Below, in pieces: positions 12,158 through 23,286 of a stretch of 64,000 nucleotides of DNA. The notes below the pieces were generated by a model, which ran no database searches, was not told the DNA's origin, and saw only the letters and a program-made list of their open reading frames with translations. Location of the stretch: NCBI GenBank assembly GCA_947685225.1, contig CANTUV010000008.1, positions 31,054,001-31,118,000 on the forward strand. Direction: 5' to 3'. Positions within the stretch are counted from its first letter, which is position 1, and every line of letters starts with the position of its first letter. A program made the position numbers and the translations under genes. This stretch comes from Garcia nutans (lineage: Eukaryota > Streptophyta > Magnoliopsida > Malpighiales > Euphorbiaceae).

Positions 12158-12409
12158 TTACCAAAAATTGACATCACTTCTCACAAGAAAATCTCGGCTC
12201 TTTCCCTTTTGACAATCCGATACAACTTTTTGAATTTTCTCATCTGCCAATTGAGCCTCCCTTATCTGATCCAACAACACCGGTCTTAAATGCAACTTAG
12301 CCAACAAAGCACCATCATCACAAGGCTCAAAACTAGCAGGCAATGCTCTTAATTCAACAAGCAACGAGACTAAATAAGCAGCCAAACCTGCCAAAGACTT
12401 TCGACTCAA
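12158..12409 (-). pseudogene. Element B RNase H-integrase linker
   Basis: An 83-residue piece starting at the end of the RNase H motif ADALSRKS and running through LVELRALPASFEPCDDGALL and [20 protein letters not shown]. It aligns by eye with 60790-61060 of element C. The Tat element interrupts the codons of VVADAL: the upstream half lies at 35484 onward. Confidence 0.87.
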
Positions 12410-12416
12410 GGCATCT

Positions 12417-14642
12417 TGTGAGCGTGGATATTTGCCCCCAGTCCCAGTGTAATGGTTCTTGCGACTTTGGCATTGTTTAGGCTCGGGTCCTTAGAGAACA
12501 CAAACCTAAGTCCAGAGAAAATGGAGTCGCCACCCAGACAGGCCGGGAAAAAGAAAGGGGTGGATGGCTCAATTCCTAAGGAATCGCCAACCCCTAATGG
12601 GTTGGAAAAGTTGGGTACCTGTGGGGAAGATGAGAAATGGCCCAGCACCCCCACAATGCACGATTCATTGGAACCGGCCTCCTTTACAGGTCTTAATATT
12701 ATAAAATTCTTAAATATAACAATATTATCCATATTACACACAATAATTAAAATAAAGCATAATTATATTAAAATCAAAGGAATGTCCAAGCAAAGCAAAT
12801 AAATGGACACCCATCCGAAGATGGAAACATGCCCTACATCATCCATGTCTAAGCTAAATAGGACACCTACCATAAGGTAGAAACATGTCCTTTACATTGA
12901 TCTAAAAAATATAAAAGCAATTTAAATTACATAGAACTTAATTAATGAGGCACCCACAAAGTGGAAACATACCTCTTACAATATTTGGAAATCAAAATAA
13001 ATCGAAGAAGTAAATAACCATTTACCATAAATAAATCATTCATCAAAGTTATTAAACATCAATCAAAATAGAAAGTAAACATCCATCCATGATAAATTAA
13101 ATAAATCAAGCATTGAAATTAAATACATTAACCACCAAAGCATAGAATAGACTACATAATCAAATCTAAAAAAATAAAACAAGTAAAGATACAAAATAGG
13201 GTTTTTGTTTCTATTTAAAATTCTTTAATTCATATTTTGGGTTTTGGGATTTTAGTATTACATTTGTTATTTGTTTAGCCTACTGTAAAGGTTTTGGAAA
13301 ATTGGTTTCATGAATCAAATTAGGGTTTATAGGTAACATTATGAAATTATGGTTTTGGAATATTAAAACATTTAGGTTTATAATTCTTAGCTACTGGATT
13401 GTTGTTTTGGATTTATTGTATTGAGTTTGAATGTTTAGATTTATAAGATTTTAAGGATTAGGGTTAGGGTGTAGGAAAACTAGGGTTTACGTATTAGTTT
13501 TGAGGAAATTAGGGTTTAGAAAAACTTAGGGTTTAGATTAACTAGTTTGGGGGGTTAACTGTTTTGGTTTTGGAGTTGAAGAAAATAGTTTAAAGTTTGA
13601 TAAAGCAATTATGATTTTTAGAAACTGTAAAGTAAGTTAGAGTTTGGTGATTCAACAAAATATTTTGAAATTTTGGAAAAGAGTTAGAGAAAAATAGTTT
13701 AGGGTTTTTTAAAGTTTTTATAAATAGGAAAAACGATTTAAGGTTTTTGGAAACAAAAGAGTATTTTTTAGGGTTTTTGGAATAGAAGGAACAATTTAGG
13801 GTTCTAAGGTTTTGAGGAAATAAATTAGGGTTCTAAGGTTTTAGAAGAAATAAAAAAGTAATTTTTAGGGTTTTTGAAAATAGAAGAAACGATTTAAGGT
13901 TCTAAGGTTTAGAAGAAATAAAGTAAAGTTCTAAGGTTTTTGGAATCAAAAGAAACAATTTATTAATTTTCAGTGATTGAAACTACTGTAAGAAAATAAA
14001 AAGGAAATTAGAAATTCAAACCTTCATTCATTGGTTCCACCAAAAATTGCTTCTTGGATGAATAAGGACAAAGGCAAAGTTGTTGCCTTTGTTAAATTGT
14101 TGATGGCTTTGCTTGTTCCTCTCAAATCTGAAGTCCCAAGTTCAAAGTTCTAGTCCTAAGTTTTTCTTTTTCTTTCTCCCCCTTTTTTCTGTGTTTTTTA
14201 GTGTTATTTATAGTAAATTTGAAAGATTAATTCCAATTGTTTAAGGAAACTATAATTAATAAGGAAAAGAAAACCGAAATCAAATAGAATTTGGTTTCGG
14301 AAAAAATTACGTTGGAAAAATTTTGCTAGCAAAATGCGATGAGCTACGAGGATGGGTGCGCTGGCGGGCTGCCAGGCCATTTCGCCGTAGGAATTTCCTG
14401 CGGCGAAATGGCCCAAGGCCATTTCGCTTTCTGCGACAAATTTTTCGTCCCTGATTTTTTCATCATCGATTTTTCTTTTATTTTTTTTATTTATTATTAT
14501 CATTTATTTTTATTTTTATTTTATTAAAACTTATAAAAAAGCAAATACTAAAATAAATATTATTTAATTAAATTAACATAAAATTATTTTAGACTATGTA
14601 AAATATATTGGACCGGACTAGGTCAAAAATTAAGGGTCTACA
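12417..14642 (-). repeat. Tat element 3' LTR
   Basis: 2,226 bp. It matches 30223-35478 at both ends and throughout, apart from the solo LTR inserted in the other copy. Internal features: many degenerate TTAGGGTTT motifs (about 13310-13900), a GC-rich hairpin (14375-14413) and TGGAGTCGCCACC at about 12522, which partly repeats the PBS complement. Collinear with the 5' LTR, with scattered substitutions and small indels. Confidence 0.88.
14375..14413. other. GC-rich hairpin in Tat LTR
   Basis: Two 13-base arms GGCCATTTCGCCG and CGGCGAAATGGCC pair perfectly around a 13-base loop that itself contains AGGAA/TTCCT. The other LTR has a related but rearranged hairpin at 35210-35250. Confidence 0.75.
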
Positions 14643-14657
14643 GTTTGCCTCCGGCTT
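14643..14657 (-). promoter_or_regulatory. Tat polypurine tract
   Basis: On the minus strand AAGCCGGAGGCAAAC directly precedes the 3' LTR start TGTAGACC. Position fits plus-strand priming; composition is only moderately purine-rich. Confidence 0.6.
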
Positions 14658-14714
14658 GAACGATCTAAGACTTTAGTAAAAGAAAGTAAAAAGTAATAAA
14701 ACTTAATTTTTCCA

Positions 14715-15420
14715 TCAAGGTTGAGGTTTTGGGTTCTGGACCCAGTTCGACTTATGGACTCAAGGAAAATTTTAGGTTCTGTACCTAAGAGTAATTTTGG
14801 GTTTTGGACCCGAACTAAGTTCTGGACTTAAAAGAGATTTTAGGTTCTGGACCTAAGGATAATTTGGGTTCTGTACCCGAGCTAAGTTCTAGACTTAAAA
14901 GAGAATTTAGGTTCTGGACTTAAGGATAATTTGGGTTCTGGACCCGAGCTAAGTTCTGGACTTAAAAGAGATTTTAGGCTTTGGACCTAAGGATAATTTG
15001 GGTTCTAGACCCGAGCTAAGTTGTGGACTTAGAAAAAATTTTAGGTTCTGTACCTAAGAATAATTTGGGTTCTGGACCCGAGCTAAGTTCTGGACTTAAA
15101 AGAGATTTTAGGTTCTGGACCTAAGGATAATTTGGGTTCTGGACCCGAGCTAAGTTCTAGACTTAGAAGAGATTTTAGGTTCTGGACTTAAGGATAATTT
15201 GGTTTCTGGACCCGTGCTAAGTTCTGGACTTAGAAGAGATTTTAGGTTCTGGACCTAAGGATAATTTGGGTTCTGGACCCGAGCTAAGTTCTGGACTTAA
15301 AAGGAATTTTAAGTTCTGGACCTAAAGATAATTCAGGTTCTGGACTCGAGCTAAGTTTCTGACTTAATAGAGATTTTAGGTTCTGGACCTAAAGGTAATT
15401 CGGGTTTTGGACCCTAACTA
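14715..15420 (-). repeat. 67-bp tandem repeat in the Tat 3' UTR
   Basis: About ten copies of a 67-bp unit between the extra genes and the 3' LTR. Each unit has three sub-repeats built on TTCTGGA, with different flanks that pair: AGGTTCTGGACCT, GGGTTCTGGACCC and AAGTTCTGGACTT. Outer units are more degenerate than central ones. Tandem repeats in the 3' untranslated region are known from Tat/Ogre elements and have been proposed as a source of satellite DNA. Confidence 0.92.
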
Positions 15421-15912
15421 ATAGAGATTTAATTATCTGCAAAAAATAATTATAGTGAGTAGCATATAAATTTTGTTTGCAAAAAATTTAGCTAATTTTT
15501 ATGCACATATCTTGTCCTTGCCCCCTGCGTGTAAAAATATTTTAATAGTGTAAAAATATTTATATACACGCAAGTATATTTGAATGATTAAATTAAATGA
15601 TTGAATTTACTGTTTATTTACTGTGTAGTCACTATTTATGTACTATTTACTATTTATAAATAGTAACCTACTATTTATAAATAGTATCTTACTATTGCAA
15701 ATAGTAACCTACTATTTATTAATAGTAATTTACTATTGTAAATAGTAACTTACTTTTTATCAATAGTAAAATTTACTTTTTGAATTTTATTTTTTCTTTG
15801 TCGTCCCTCTATATAAACGAACGATTTCTTCATTTCATTCACAATAATATCGTTAATTTCATTCATTCATTACTATAATTCTTTCAAATTTAGCATATAG
15901 TTTTCAGAAAAA
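15421..15912 (+). promoter_or_regulatory. Promoter region of the antisense mobile-domain gene
   Basis: 15631-15775 holds five or six units of an 18-25 bp palindromic repeat such as TACTATTTATAAATAGTA, with variable loops. A TATA box (TATATAAA, 15810-15817) follows, about 100 bp before the ATG at 15913. The leader is CT/A-rich as in plant 5' UTRs. Promoter activity is inferred from layout. Confidence 0.6.
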
Positions 15913-17139
15913 ATGTATGCTTCAAGATCAGGAACTCATTTTAATGCTGAGTTATTGGAGTTTATTCGGCATCACGAAGATGAAAATATAGGTCGACTAG
16001 CCGGGATGCCGCTTCACCGTAGTTCAAATCAAAAGAGCACCGTAATTTTTTCTTCTTTTCTTTTCTTTCTTCTTCATTTTTTCTATTATTTTTCATTTTT
16101 TCTTTTATTTTCTTTTTCATTTTTTTTTACTTTTTACTTTTTATTTGCTTTTATTTTTATTTCTATTTGTTTGTTGTTTTTTTCTTATTAGAAAATTTAG
16201 GAAAAAATGTTTTAATTTAAGAATTCAAGTAGATAGAATAATGATATACTTACCTGATGTTAACTTACCTGGCTCTGTGTTTGTAATATCCCTAAGTGTG
16301 CCCTAAAAGTTTTAATTCAATTGTTGTTTGATTTGAATTTAATGTATATATGTTTTTGCAAAGGAAATGATTGTGTTAATGGAATGTATATGTTGTATAT
16401 ATGTTAATATATATAACATATATGTTGGTCAAATGGAGAGTCAAGGGAAGAAGATATTTTAATTTGGGATGAGTGAAATTACTAAAAAGGGCATGTGGAT
16501 GAAGGGTAGTTAGAATAAGTGAGAAGAGGGTATGTTGGTAATTGTCTTGTTAGAATTGCTTGGTGGAGATTTAAAGAGATGATAATTTGACTTTTCTTCA
16601 TCATCTTTTCTTCTTTTCCCTTATGGTGGCCGGCTCATCCAAAGACAAAAGAGAGCAAGAGAGAAAGAGAGGATCTTGAAGTTCTAAGCTCAAATTGAAG
16701 GAAGAATCAAGTGATTAAGTTGGAGATTTGTGAAATTTCTTCAATTGTGGTAAGTACTCTCTTGTTTTCCTTTGTTATCTTTGAAGTTGTGTTTGAGGTG
16801 AGTTATGATTTGTTGTTATAATGATTTGGTGTGTTTGAGATGTGTTTATAAGTGTTGAAATTGATTGTAAGTTACAAAGTTAAATTGGTGTTGGTTTTGG
16901 TTTGAAGATGGTAAGTTAAGTGGATGTTGATATTGAAAGAGTAAGAGTGATGTTGGTTTTAGGGTTTTAAAGTGGTGAGTGATTAAATGTATTGTTGATG
17001 TATTGTTAATGTGAATATTGTGATGAGCATGCAAGATATGTGTTAATGACATTGTTTATATTCATTTGAATGAGGTTATGTTGTGCACAATGTGTTTAAA
17101 TTCAATCAAAAGAGATTTGGCCAGGTTTAGGGTTTTTAA

Positions 17140-17396
17140 TCATGAGAGACACAGCCAAACTAAGGAAGAGACACGGCCAAAACAAAGAATTTTTGGGAGA
17201 CACGGCCAAGTCTAAGGAAATTTGGCCGTGTTGGATGATTTTTGGAGAGACACGGCCACTGGCTTGGCCGTGTCCCTTGCCCATGTTTGCCACTGCCTGA
17301 TTTTTGTTGAGAGACACGGCCGTGTCCCTTGCCCGTGTCTGCCTCGGCTTGATTTTGTGTTGAGAGACACGGCAACAAGTTTGGCCGTGTCCCTTA
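17140..17396 (+). repeat. CACGGCC hairpin array
   Basis: Repeated GACACGGCC and GGCCGTGTC arms; the tightest is GACACGGCCGTGTC near 17313-17326. Same position in the LTR as the CACG arrays of elements B and C but with different spacers. Confidence 0.75.
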
Positions 17397-17794
17397 AGTG
17401 TGTTGGCTACTGTGATTGTTTCTTTGCTCTTCTTGCATTGTGGAGAATGAATATACATTTGAAGATAATGATGATGCATATGATACTGTATGAACAATGT
17501 TATGTTATATGCATTGTGAATCTTGTGAATGGTAATGTGTTATATGAATTATGTATTTTGAAATGTTATATCAATGATGCTATATGTATAATATGAATTG
17601 AGATATGATAACTCAAATGTGATGTGAAGCCATTGTGATTGGCCATGATGATTCAATTGAAAGATATAAGGCATGTTTGCCTAATTGATGATGAGAATTG
17701 AGAATGAAATAATAAATGAATTGTGTGACTAATGTATTATTCAATTTTCAGAGTTTGTTGTTGGTGGCATGCCTAATGATAGTAACACTCTCTT

Positions 17795-18012
17795 GAAGTT
17801 AGGTTGGGCTTGATCCTTGAAGCCAAGTTGGGTAGAAGTTTAACATGTTTTACTCCCCTTGAAGCTTGGTTGGATCTAGTCCTTGAAGCCTAATTGAGAT
17901 GTTACAACCCTTGAAGCTAGGTTGGGTTGGTTCTTGAAGCCAAGTTGTGTTGAGACTTAGCATGCTTTGTTCCCCTTGAAGCTTGGTTGAACCTAATCCT
18001 TGAAGCCTAGTT
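17795..18012 (+). repeat. CTTGAAGC repeat cassette
   Basis: About eight copies of CCTTGAAGCYWRGTTGG-like units spaced 25-50 bp, between GGCATGCC (17767-17774) and GGGCCCATGC. The same cassette recurs at 37570-37735, 47377-47600, 52100-52330, 58490-58720 and 63350-63580. Confidence 0.85.
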
Positions 18013-20645
18013 GGGTTTATGATAATGATAAATGTGATGATTGAACCAAAACATCTACTATGAAAATTGAATGGTATATTAGTGTGTTTTGGGCCCATGC
18101 TTGTCTTTGTTTAATGTGATTTATGAATGGTAAAATGATTGACTAATGAGTTATATGGAAGGATGTTGAAATGTGATATGTTTATATATGTGTACTTTAT
18201 GAAATATATAGGTATGTTGTTAGCCTTCCCTCTATGATGTTGATTTATTAATAAAATGTGTGACATTACATTGCACTAAAGCATAATGCTAGCATACTTT
18301 GTACTACTAAGCCGTTGGCTTAGCGCGATAGTGTTTGATCACGCAGGTGTCAGAGTTGAACCTGAGAGCTCTTCGAGACCAAGTGAGACTAGACATTGAG
18401 GATTTCTCTTTTGGGACTTAAAGATCAGAGAAGAGCTACCAATCATGTATATATTCTATGTTTTGTAAACTTTGATTTATAACATATTTGTAATAACTTC
18501 CGCTGTGAATTATTAAACATTTTATATATGGTGTCTTTTGGATTTCTTTTATTTGTTTGAGATTGGTTTCACTTATTTACAAAGATATTTGTTGTGTCTT
18601 TTTAAACTGTGACATTTTCTATATTCAGTATACGTATATTACGATCATTTAAGCATGCTTGGTACGTATACAGGATATAGGGGTGTTACAGTGTTAGCGT
18701 GATCATTGCGTTGTTCGGGCCGGATAGTGTATTTATAAAGCCCGACAATGGTATGATGTAGCGCGTTCTCGGGTAAGGTAGATTATCCGAGATTGCGCCT
18801 TTGAGAGCTTCATCTTAAAATTACCATCTGAGGAGTATCTGATAGACCAGAGCGTAGTCCAGGCACTTGTAGAATGATGGTTGGACACAACTCATACTTT
18901 TCTCTTGCCCATTGGACAGATGACAATTGGTCCGGTCGACTTTGCTGCTATAACCGGCATTCATTATGATGGTGTTCTGGTTCCTCTTACCAACGATATT
19001 TTGACATTTGAAGAAATTTAACAATTAATTGGTATGGATCCATCATATAAAGGGCCTTTTAAGATAAAAATTGAGCTAATTCATAGTTATTGGATGAACT
19101 ACGAAGGACGGGTTCATAGAGACACAACCCAACAGTATGCTTGAGGATTTTTGTTATATTTGCTTGGGTCGACCATCTTAGGCAGCACTGAATTCGCCAT
19201 CCATTTGTCAGTGTTGAGGGCCCTTTCTTATTTTAGGACGGTACCACTTTATGGCTGGGGTGAAGCTAGTCTCGCCTGTCTTTACGATGGTCTTGATAAA
19301 ATTGCCGAAATAAGAAGTCTTTCGTCGGCTTTATAGCGGTTGTTGAGGTATTCTTCTTCCACCAATGTCAATTCCACTCTTTTCTTGTATGAATTTGATT
19401 TTTATTATTGTTGTAGGCATGGGCATATGAACACAACCTTGTGAGGGTGCCTAGTATTTCTCGAGAGAGAGTCGAGAATCCGAGATTAAATTTCTGGTTG
19501 TCAGATCGCATAGAAGTTCTCGGCTCTCATCATTACTATAATTAGTATGCTTTAAAATTTATGTGAAAGTTTACTTACCTTATGTTATTTTACAGGTGAA
19601 TTTGGCCTGGTGGAACCCAGAAGAGTGAACAAACTGGACTTGTTCCATGAGTGCTGCATTGTCTTTCCAACATACTCGTCGAGTCATCGCTGGCCCAGTG
19701 TTTGCTGGCTGGTTTCTCGGAGAGAGAGTTTATGAGTGATTTTTTGGTATAGAGCAGCGAAGGGTCCCGATGCGTTGCCTGGAATATACTTTAAATATTA
19801 TTTCAATGCCAAAGGATGCATGGTGGTTGGCCCGACATGGTTATGGTGTTGAAACATTTCTCTATCCGCTGAGTGCATCTTATGCCCATTTTATTCAAAT
19901 AAGGCTCATGAACTTTGATGTATCTCTTGTTGGTGTATGGGAAATTCCCAAAGAAAGTGAGGGTAGAAATGAAGAGGAGCATCATGGAGAGGCAGGAGAA
20001 TTCGTTCCACATCTCGGGGCTAGTACTTCTCAGGTAAAACTTTTACCATTTTTCCATTGCAATCGCTTCTTTCTTATTTTGACTTTTTAGTGATTGTTGT
20101 AGGTTGCTAGCTCATTTGATCATAAAATTGGACATTCTTTTACTACTCCTTCATTTGCTCATTCTAGTCCTCCAGATATGCCATCTCATCCTCAGGGCAT
20201 TGATATGAATTACCTGGTAAGTTTTCTTGTTTCATGGTAATTTATGCTATATGTATGCATGATTATGTATGCTCTTACTTTTTTCCTTCCTGGCTCACAG
20301 CAGATGCTTGAAGAACAAAATAAAAAACTTCAAGAAGAGTTGGCCGCTAGCCATCAGCAGGCTTCTCATTTTGAAAATTTGTATCATCAATCAGAACAAA
20401 ATTTTTGAGACTTCCAATTTCAGGGGATGAGGGATCCTGGTGCTTCTTCATCTAGAGGCCCCCAAACTGATGACCATGAGATCCTTTCATCTACTTCTGA
20501 TGAGGATCGTGACAGATCAAACAGAGGTAATAGGGATTTTAGTGCTCTTACTTCCGGCGGACTCGGGACGAGTGATTTGCCTCCTCCTCTCACAGGCAAT
20601 GAATTTTTCTGGACTTTATTTGATGGCCTACCACCATCTTCTTAG

Positions 20646-21045
20646 TGATGTATAAATATTGTACCAATTGTATAACCATTGTACAATAAGCATAAAAATA
20701 ATAATGAAAATATATAATTTCTATCTTTATTGTAACTCTTCTCTCTTTTTTCTTTTTTTTCTTTCTTTTATATATATATATCACATCATAATCATTGCAC
20801 CACAATTTCCTTTTCACAATTCACAGCCGCATCACTTAGCTAAAACCAAATGCAACAAGGTAAAGTAATTTCGCCGCTAATTCTTTTCCTCATGCATCAC
20901 GGTCTCATGCTTTTTCCTTATCATCTTTTCCTTATCAATTTTGGAAAAGGATGTTTCTACTATATAAATTACTCTTCACACCATAATTTCATGCAGAAAC
21001 AAAAAACTCCTTTTATCAATTCTAATTTTCCTTCATCCTTCAATA
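20646..21045. other. Spacer between the two antisense genes
   Basis: AT-rich, with a poly-T/C stretch and TATATATATA at 20770-20780. It probably holds the 3' end of the mobile-domain gene and the promoter of the next one. No coding signal. Confidence 0.4.
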
Positions 21046-22359
21046 ATGACCGAACTTCATTTAAAGAAGATAAAAACTCTATTTAAGAAAATGGAAGCTA
21101 TTCACTGGAAGCAAATGTCTTGGTCAAAACTTGATATTTTAAAGTGTTTTCAAAATGTTAAATTGGACCACTCCTTTTTACATGCCATGGCTTCTTTTTG
21201 GAATGCGGATTCTAGGACATTTAAAATTAACGGCTTTTAAATATGTCCCTTGATTGAAGAATTTGAGGCCATCCTTGGATATCCAAATAATCAACAAATG
21301 GCATTATCCATACTGATTTCCAAGACTCAACAGAAGATGCAGATGTTATTTTAAATTTCAAAGCCCGAAGTTCTTCAGTTGATGAGAGGTGAGAAATTCT
21401 ACTTGCTCCCTTGATTGATTTTTGTCTCTCTCATTTGGCTCCTACTAAGGCATGGAGACGCATGCTTTGTCTTTGCTTTCTTGGCCAATTCTTGCTTGTT
21501 TCTTCTGACGGTAATATTGATCCATGAGTATTGGATATCATGGACCAAATGGAAGGAGGCTTGTCACCGGTACCCGTGATCTTAGCCGAGACTTTAATTG
21601 GATTAGATCAACTTAAATCAGGATTGTCAAAGAGATTGACTGGGAGTCCATTGTTGCTCAGGTAATTACCTAAACTACCCTTTTGGGTCTTCAATTTAGG
21701 TTTTCTCTTTCTTTTTTTTTTATTATTGCTCTAATTTTTGCCTAGTCCGCCCATGTGGGTTTTTAGAACTAGCGAGCTGTCCTAATTTTTCCTAAGCTGC
21801 CCTTGCAGGTTTTCAACTTAGCCGACCTCTTTTATTATATATATATATTTTATATTGCTCTAATTTTTGCCTAGTCTGCCCATGTGGGTTTTCAGAACTA
21901 GCGAGCTGTCCCAATTTTTACCTAAGCTGCCCTTGTGGGTTTTCAACTTAGCGGACTCTTTTTTTTTTTAATTTAATTCTTTCCTCATAGATTTGGCTTC
22001 AGGAGCGTCTCTGCTTGCTTGATACTCCATCCATAGATTTTGCCAGATATCTGCCACCCCATCATTCCACTAGGAAACTTCTCCATCCTGCTTCTTCAGA
22101 TGTTGACTAGGTTGATTGGATCCATTCACGCACTGAAGTCAACATCCGTTGGTTGGTACCTTGGTGGAAGATTTCTCATATCACCATGCGGACATACTTG
22201 ATGTATGTTCCCCTTGTTGCTCTTCGTCAAGGTACATGCTATGATCCTCGCCGACTTGGCCATCAGTATGGAGCTGAGCCTCGTGATTCTAACTTTACTC
22301 CCGAATTAGACATGCCTTGCTGGACTGAAGCCTACTTGGATCAGTTGAGGCAAAGCTGA
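21046..22359 (+). pseudogene. DUF7745-like gene, antisense in Tat element
   Basis: A second gene opposite to gag-pol. It starts MTELHLKKIKTLFKKMEAIH, with FLHAMASFWNADSRTFKING, CPLIEEFEAILGYPNN and FLGQFLLVSSDGN. I recognise the layout of plant DUF7745 proteins (a Trp block, then FWD...RCFTF, PTIEEY, and LVPWW near the end). Exon 1 runs to about 21660 (donor GTAATTACC); a repeat-filled intron ends at about 21990 (CCTCATAG); exon 2 ends LVPWWKISHITMRTYLMYVP...LRQS with the stop at 22357-22359. In-frame stops after INGF and elsewhere show decay. Function unknown; such genes are common in Tat-type elements. Confidence 0.62.
21740..21960 (+). repeat. Intronic hairpin-module repeat
   Basis: Four modules of about 50 bp (a 130-bp duplication) with paired outer arms CTAGT/ACTAG or CTAAG/CTTAG and inner CCC...GGG. 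Related modules recur at 22625-22790. Confidence 0.72.
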
Positions 22360-22800
22360 CCTACACCTTACACTTATCGTCTGTCATAGATTTTACATTT
22401 GTCAATTCAGAAAGGGTATTATTAGGATGAAAAATAATTAAACTAATAAAAGATGCTTCTTTTCTATTTAAAATTTGTCATCACCTTTTGCTATTGTGTT
22501 TATTTATTTCATCCATATCTGGTCAAATACTTATAACAGTGCATATAGAACAATTTTAACCTTAATTCTATTTTATTAAATTGGGGAACAACCAAACATA
22601 AAGCCAGCATACACAAGATCACTCCTATTGCCAACTAGCCCTTTCGGGTTTTCTAATTGACGATTTTCTCTCATTTAGCCCTAATTGTTGCCTAGCCCAC
22701 CCTTTCGAGTTTTCGGAACTAGCGGACTGCTCTAACTTTTTCCTAGGCTGCCCTTTTTGGGTTTTCAACCTAGTGTGCTCTTTTTATTTATTTTTTTATT
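22360..22800. other. Intergenic region with hairpin modules, 3' of pol
   Basis: No gene. 22360-22620 is plain AT-rich sequence that probably includes the 3' UTR of the DUF7745-like gene. 22625-22790 holds three further modules (GCCCTTTCGGG, CCCTTTCGAG, CCTAGG...CCTAG) related to the intron repeat at 21740-21960. Confidence 0.55.
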
Positions 22801-23283
22801 TTATACATAAAACCTCTTCAACCTGTCGATGTTCACTGGCTCACTAAATTCATTCCCGTCCATGTCTGATAGCTTCACTGCACCCTTGTTCATGACTTGT
22901 TTCACGACATATGACCCTTCCCAACTAGGCCTAAACTTCCCACTTGGATCAGATACGCTAGGCTTACATTGTTTCAACACCGTATCCTTGACTTTGAGTT
23001 TTCTGATCTTAATTTTTCTATTATAAGCCCGAGCTATCTTCTTTTGATACAGTTGATGATGATATAGTGCCTTTAACTTTGTCTCTTCTAGTAAAGCTAA
23101 CTGTGTGTATTTGCTCGCTACCCATTCTGTTTTAGGCAATTCAACTTCCAAGACTACTCTCAATGACTTGATCTCAATTTCAATTGGCAATAATGCTTTC
23201 ATCCCATAAACCAAAGAGAACGGTGTCATTCCAGTCGGTGTTCCCACACTTGTTCTATATCCCCACAAAGCAAAAGGAAGCAT
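22801..23283 (-). pseudogene. Tat integrase C-terminal region
   Basis: 160 open residues. It starts MLPFALWGYRTSVGTPTGMT and PFSLVYGMKALLPIEIEI, the conserved block after the catalytic Glu in Tat-type integrases. It continues with a basic stretch and the C-terminal SH3-like region (FRPSWEGSYVVKQVMNKGAV). The stop at the end is probably the natural pol terminus. Only four bases and a stop separate it from the core ORF. Confidence 0.88.
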
Positions 23284-23286
23284 TTT

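Larger units (their letters stand above)
16282..18690 (+). mobile_element. Solo LTR of Tekay-like gypsy in the mobile-domain gene
   Basis: 2,409 bp with ends TGTAATATCCC...GGGGTGTTACA and TSD GTGTT at 16277-16281 and 18691-18695. No internal region or second LTR, so it is a solo LTR formed by LTR-LTR recombination. Landmarks: TTTAAAGAGATG at about 16571, GGTAAGT donor-like sites (for example 16748), CACGGCC hairpin array 17140-17396, CTTGAAG cassette 17795-18012, GGGCCCATGCTTGTC at 18090, double hairpin 18307-18344. The ORFs at 17102-17596 and 17850-18098 are repeat by-products. Confidence 0.92.
15913..20645 (+). pseudogene. Plant mobile domain (PMD, aminotransferase-like) gene, antisense in Tat element
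   Basis: A multi-exon gene opposite to gag-pol. Likely exons: 15913-16039, 16193-16281 plus 18696-19347 (split by a solo LTR), 19417-19544, 19596-20034, 20103-20216 and 20301-20645; introns begin GT and end AG. PMD-like signals: HTFLLPIGQMTIGPVDFAAI, GFLLYLLGSTILGS, SVLRALSYFRTVPLYGWGEA and LAWWNPEE. The last exon encodes a short coiled-coil-like EEQNKKLQEELAA and a Ser/Asp-rich tail. PMD proteins act in plant nuclei, and the domain is known in host genes and transposons. Stops within exons, the LTR insertion and frameshifts make this a pseudogene. The first exon (MYASRSGTHFNAELLEF) is the least certain. Confidence 0.72.

Noticed and set aside
12406..12802. ORFs on both strands at the Tat LTR end, repeated at 30283-30658
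   Set aside because: They occur only because the LTR is duplicated; no domain, and they cross the LTR boundary into element B.
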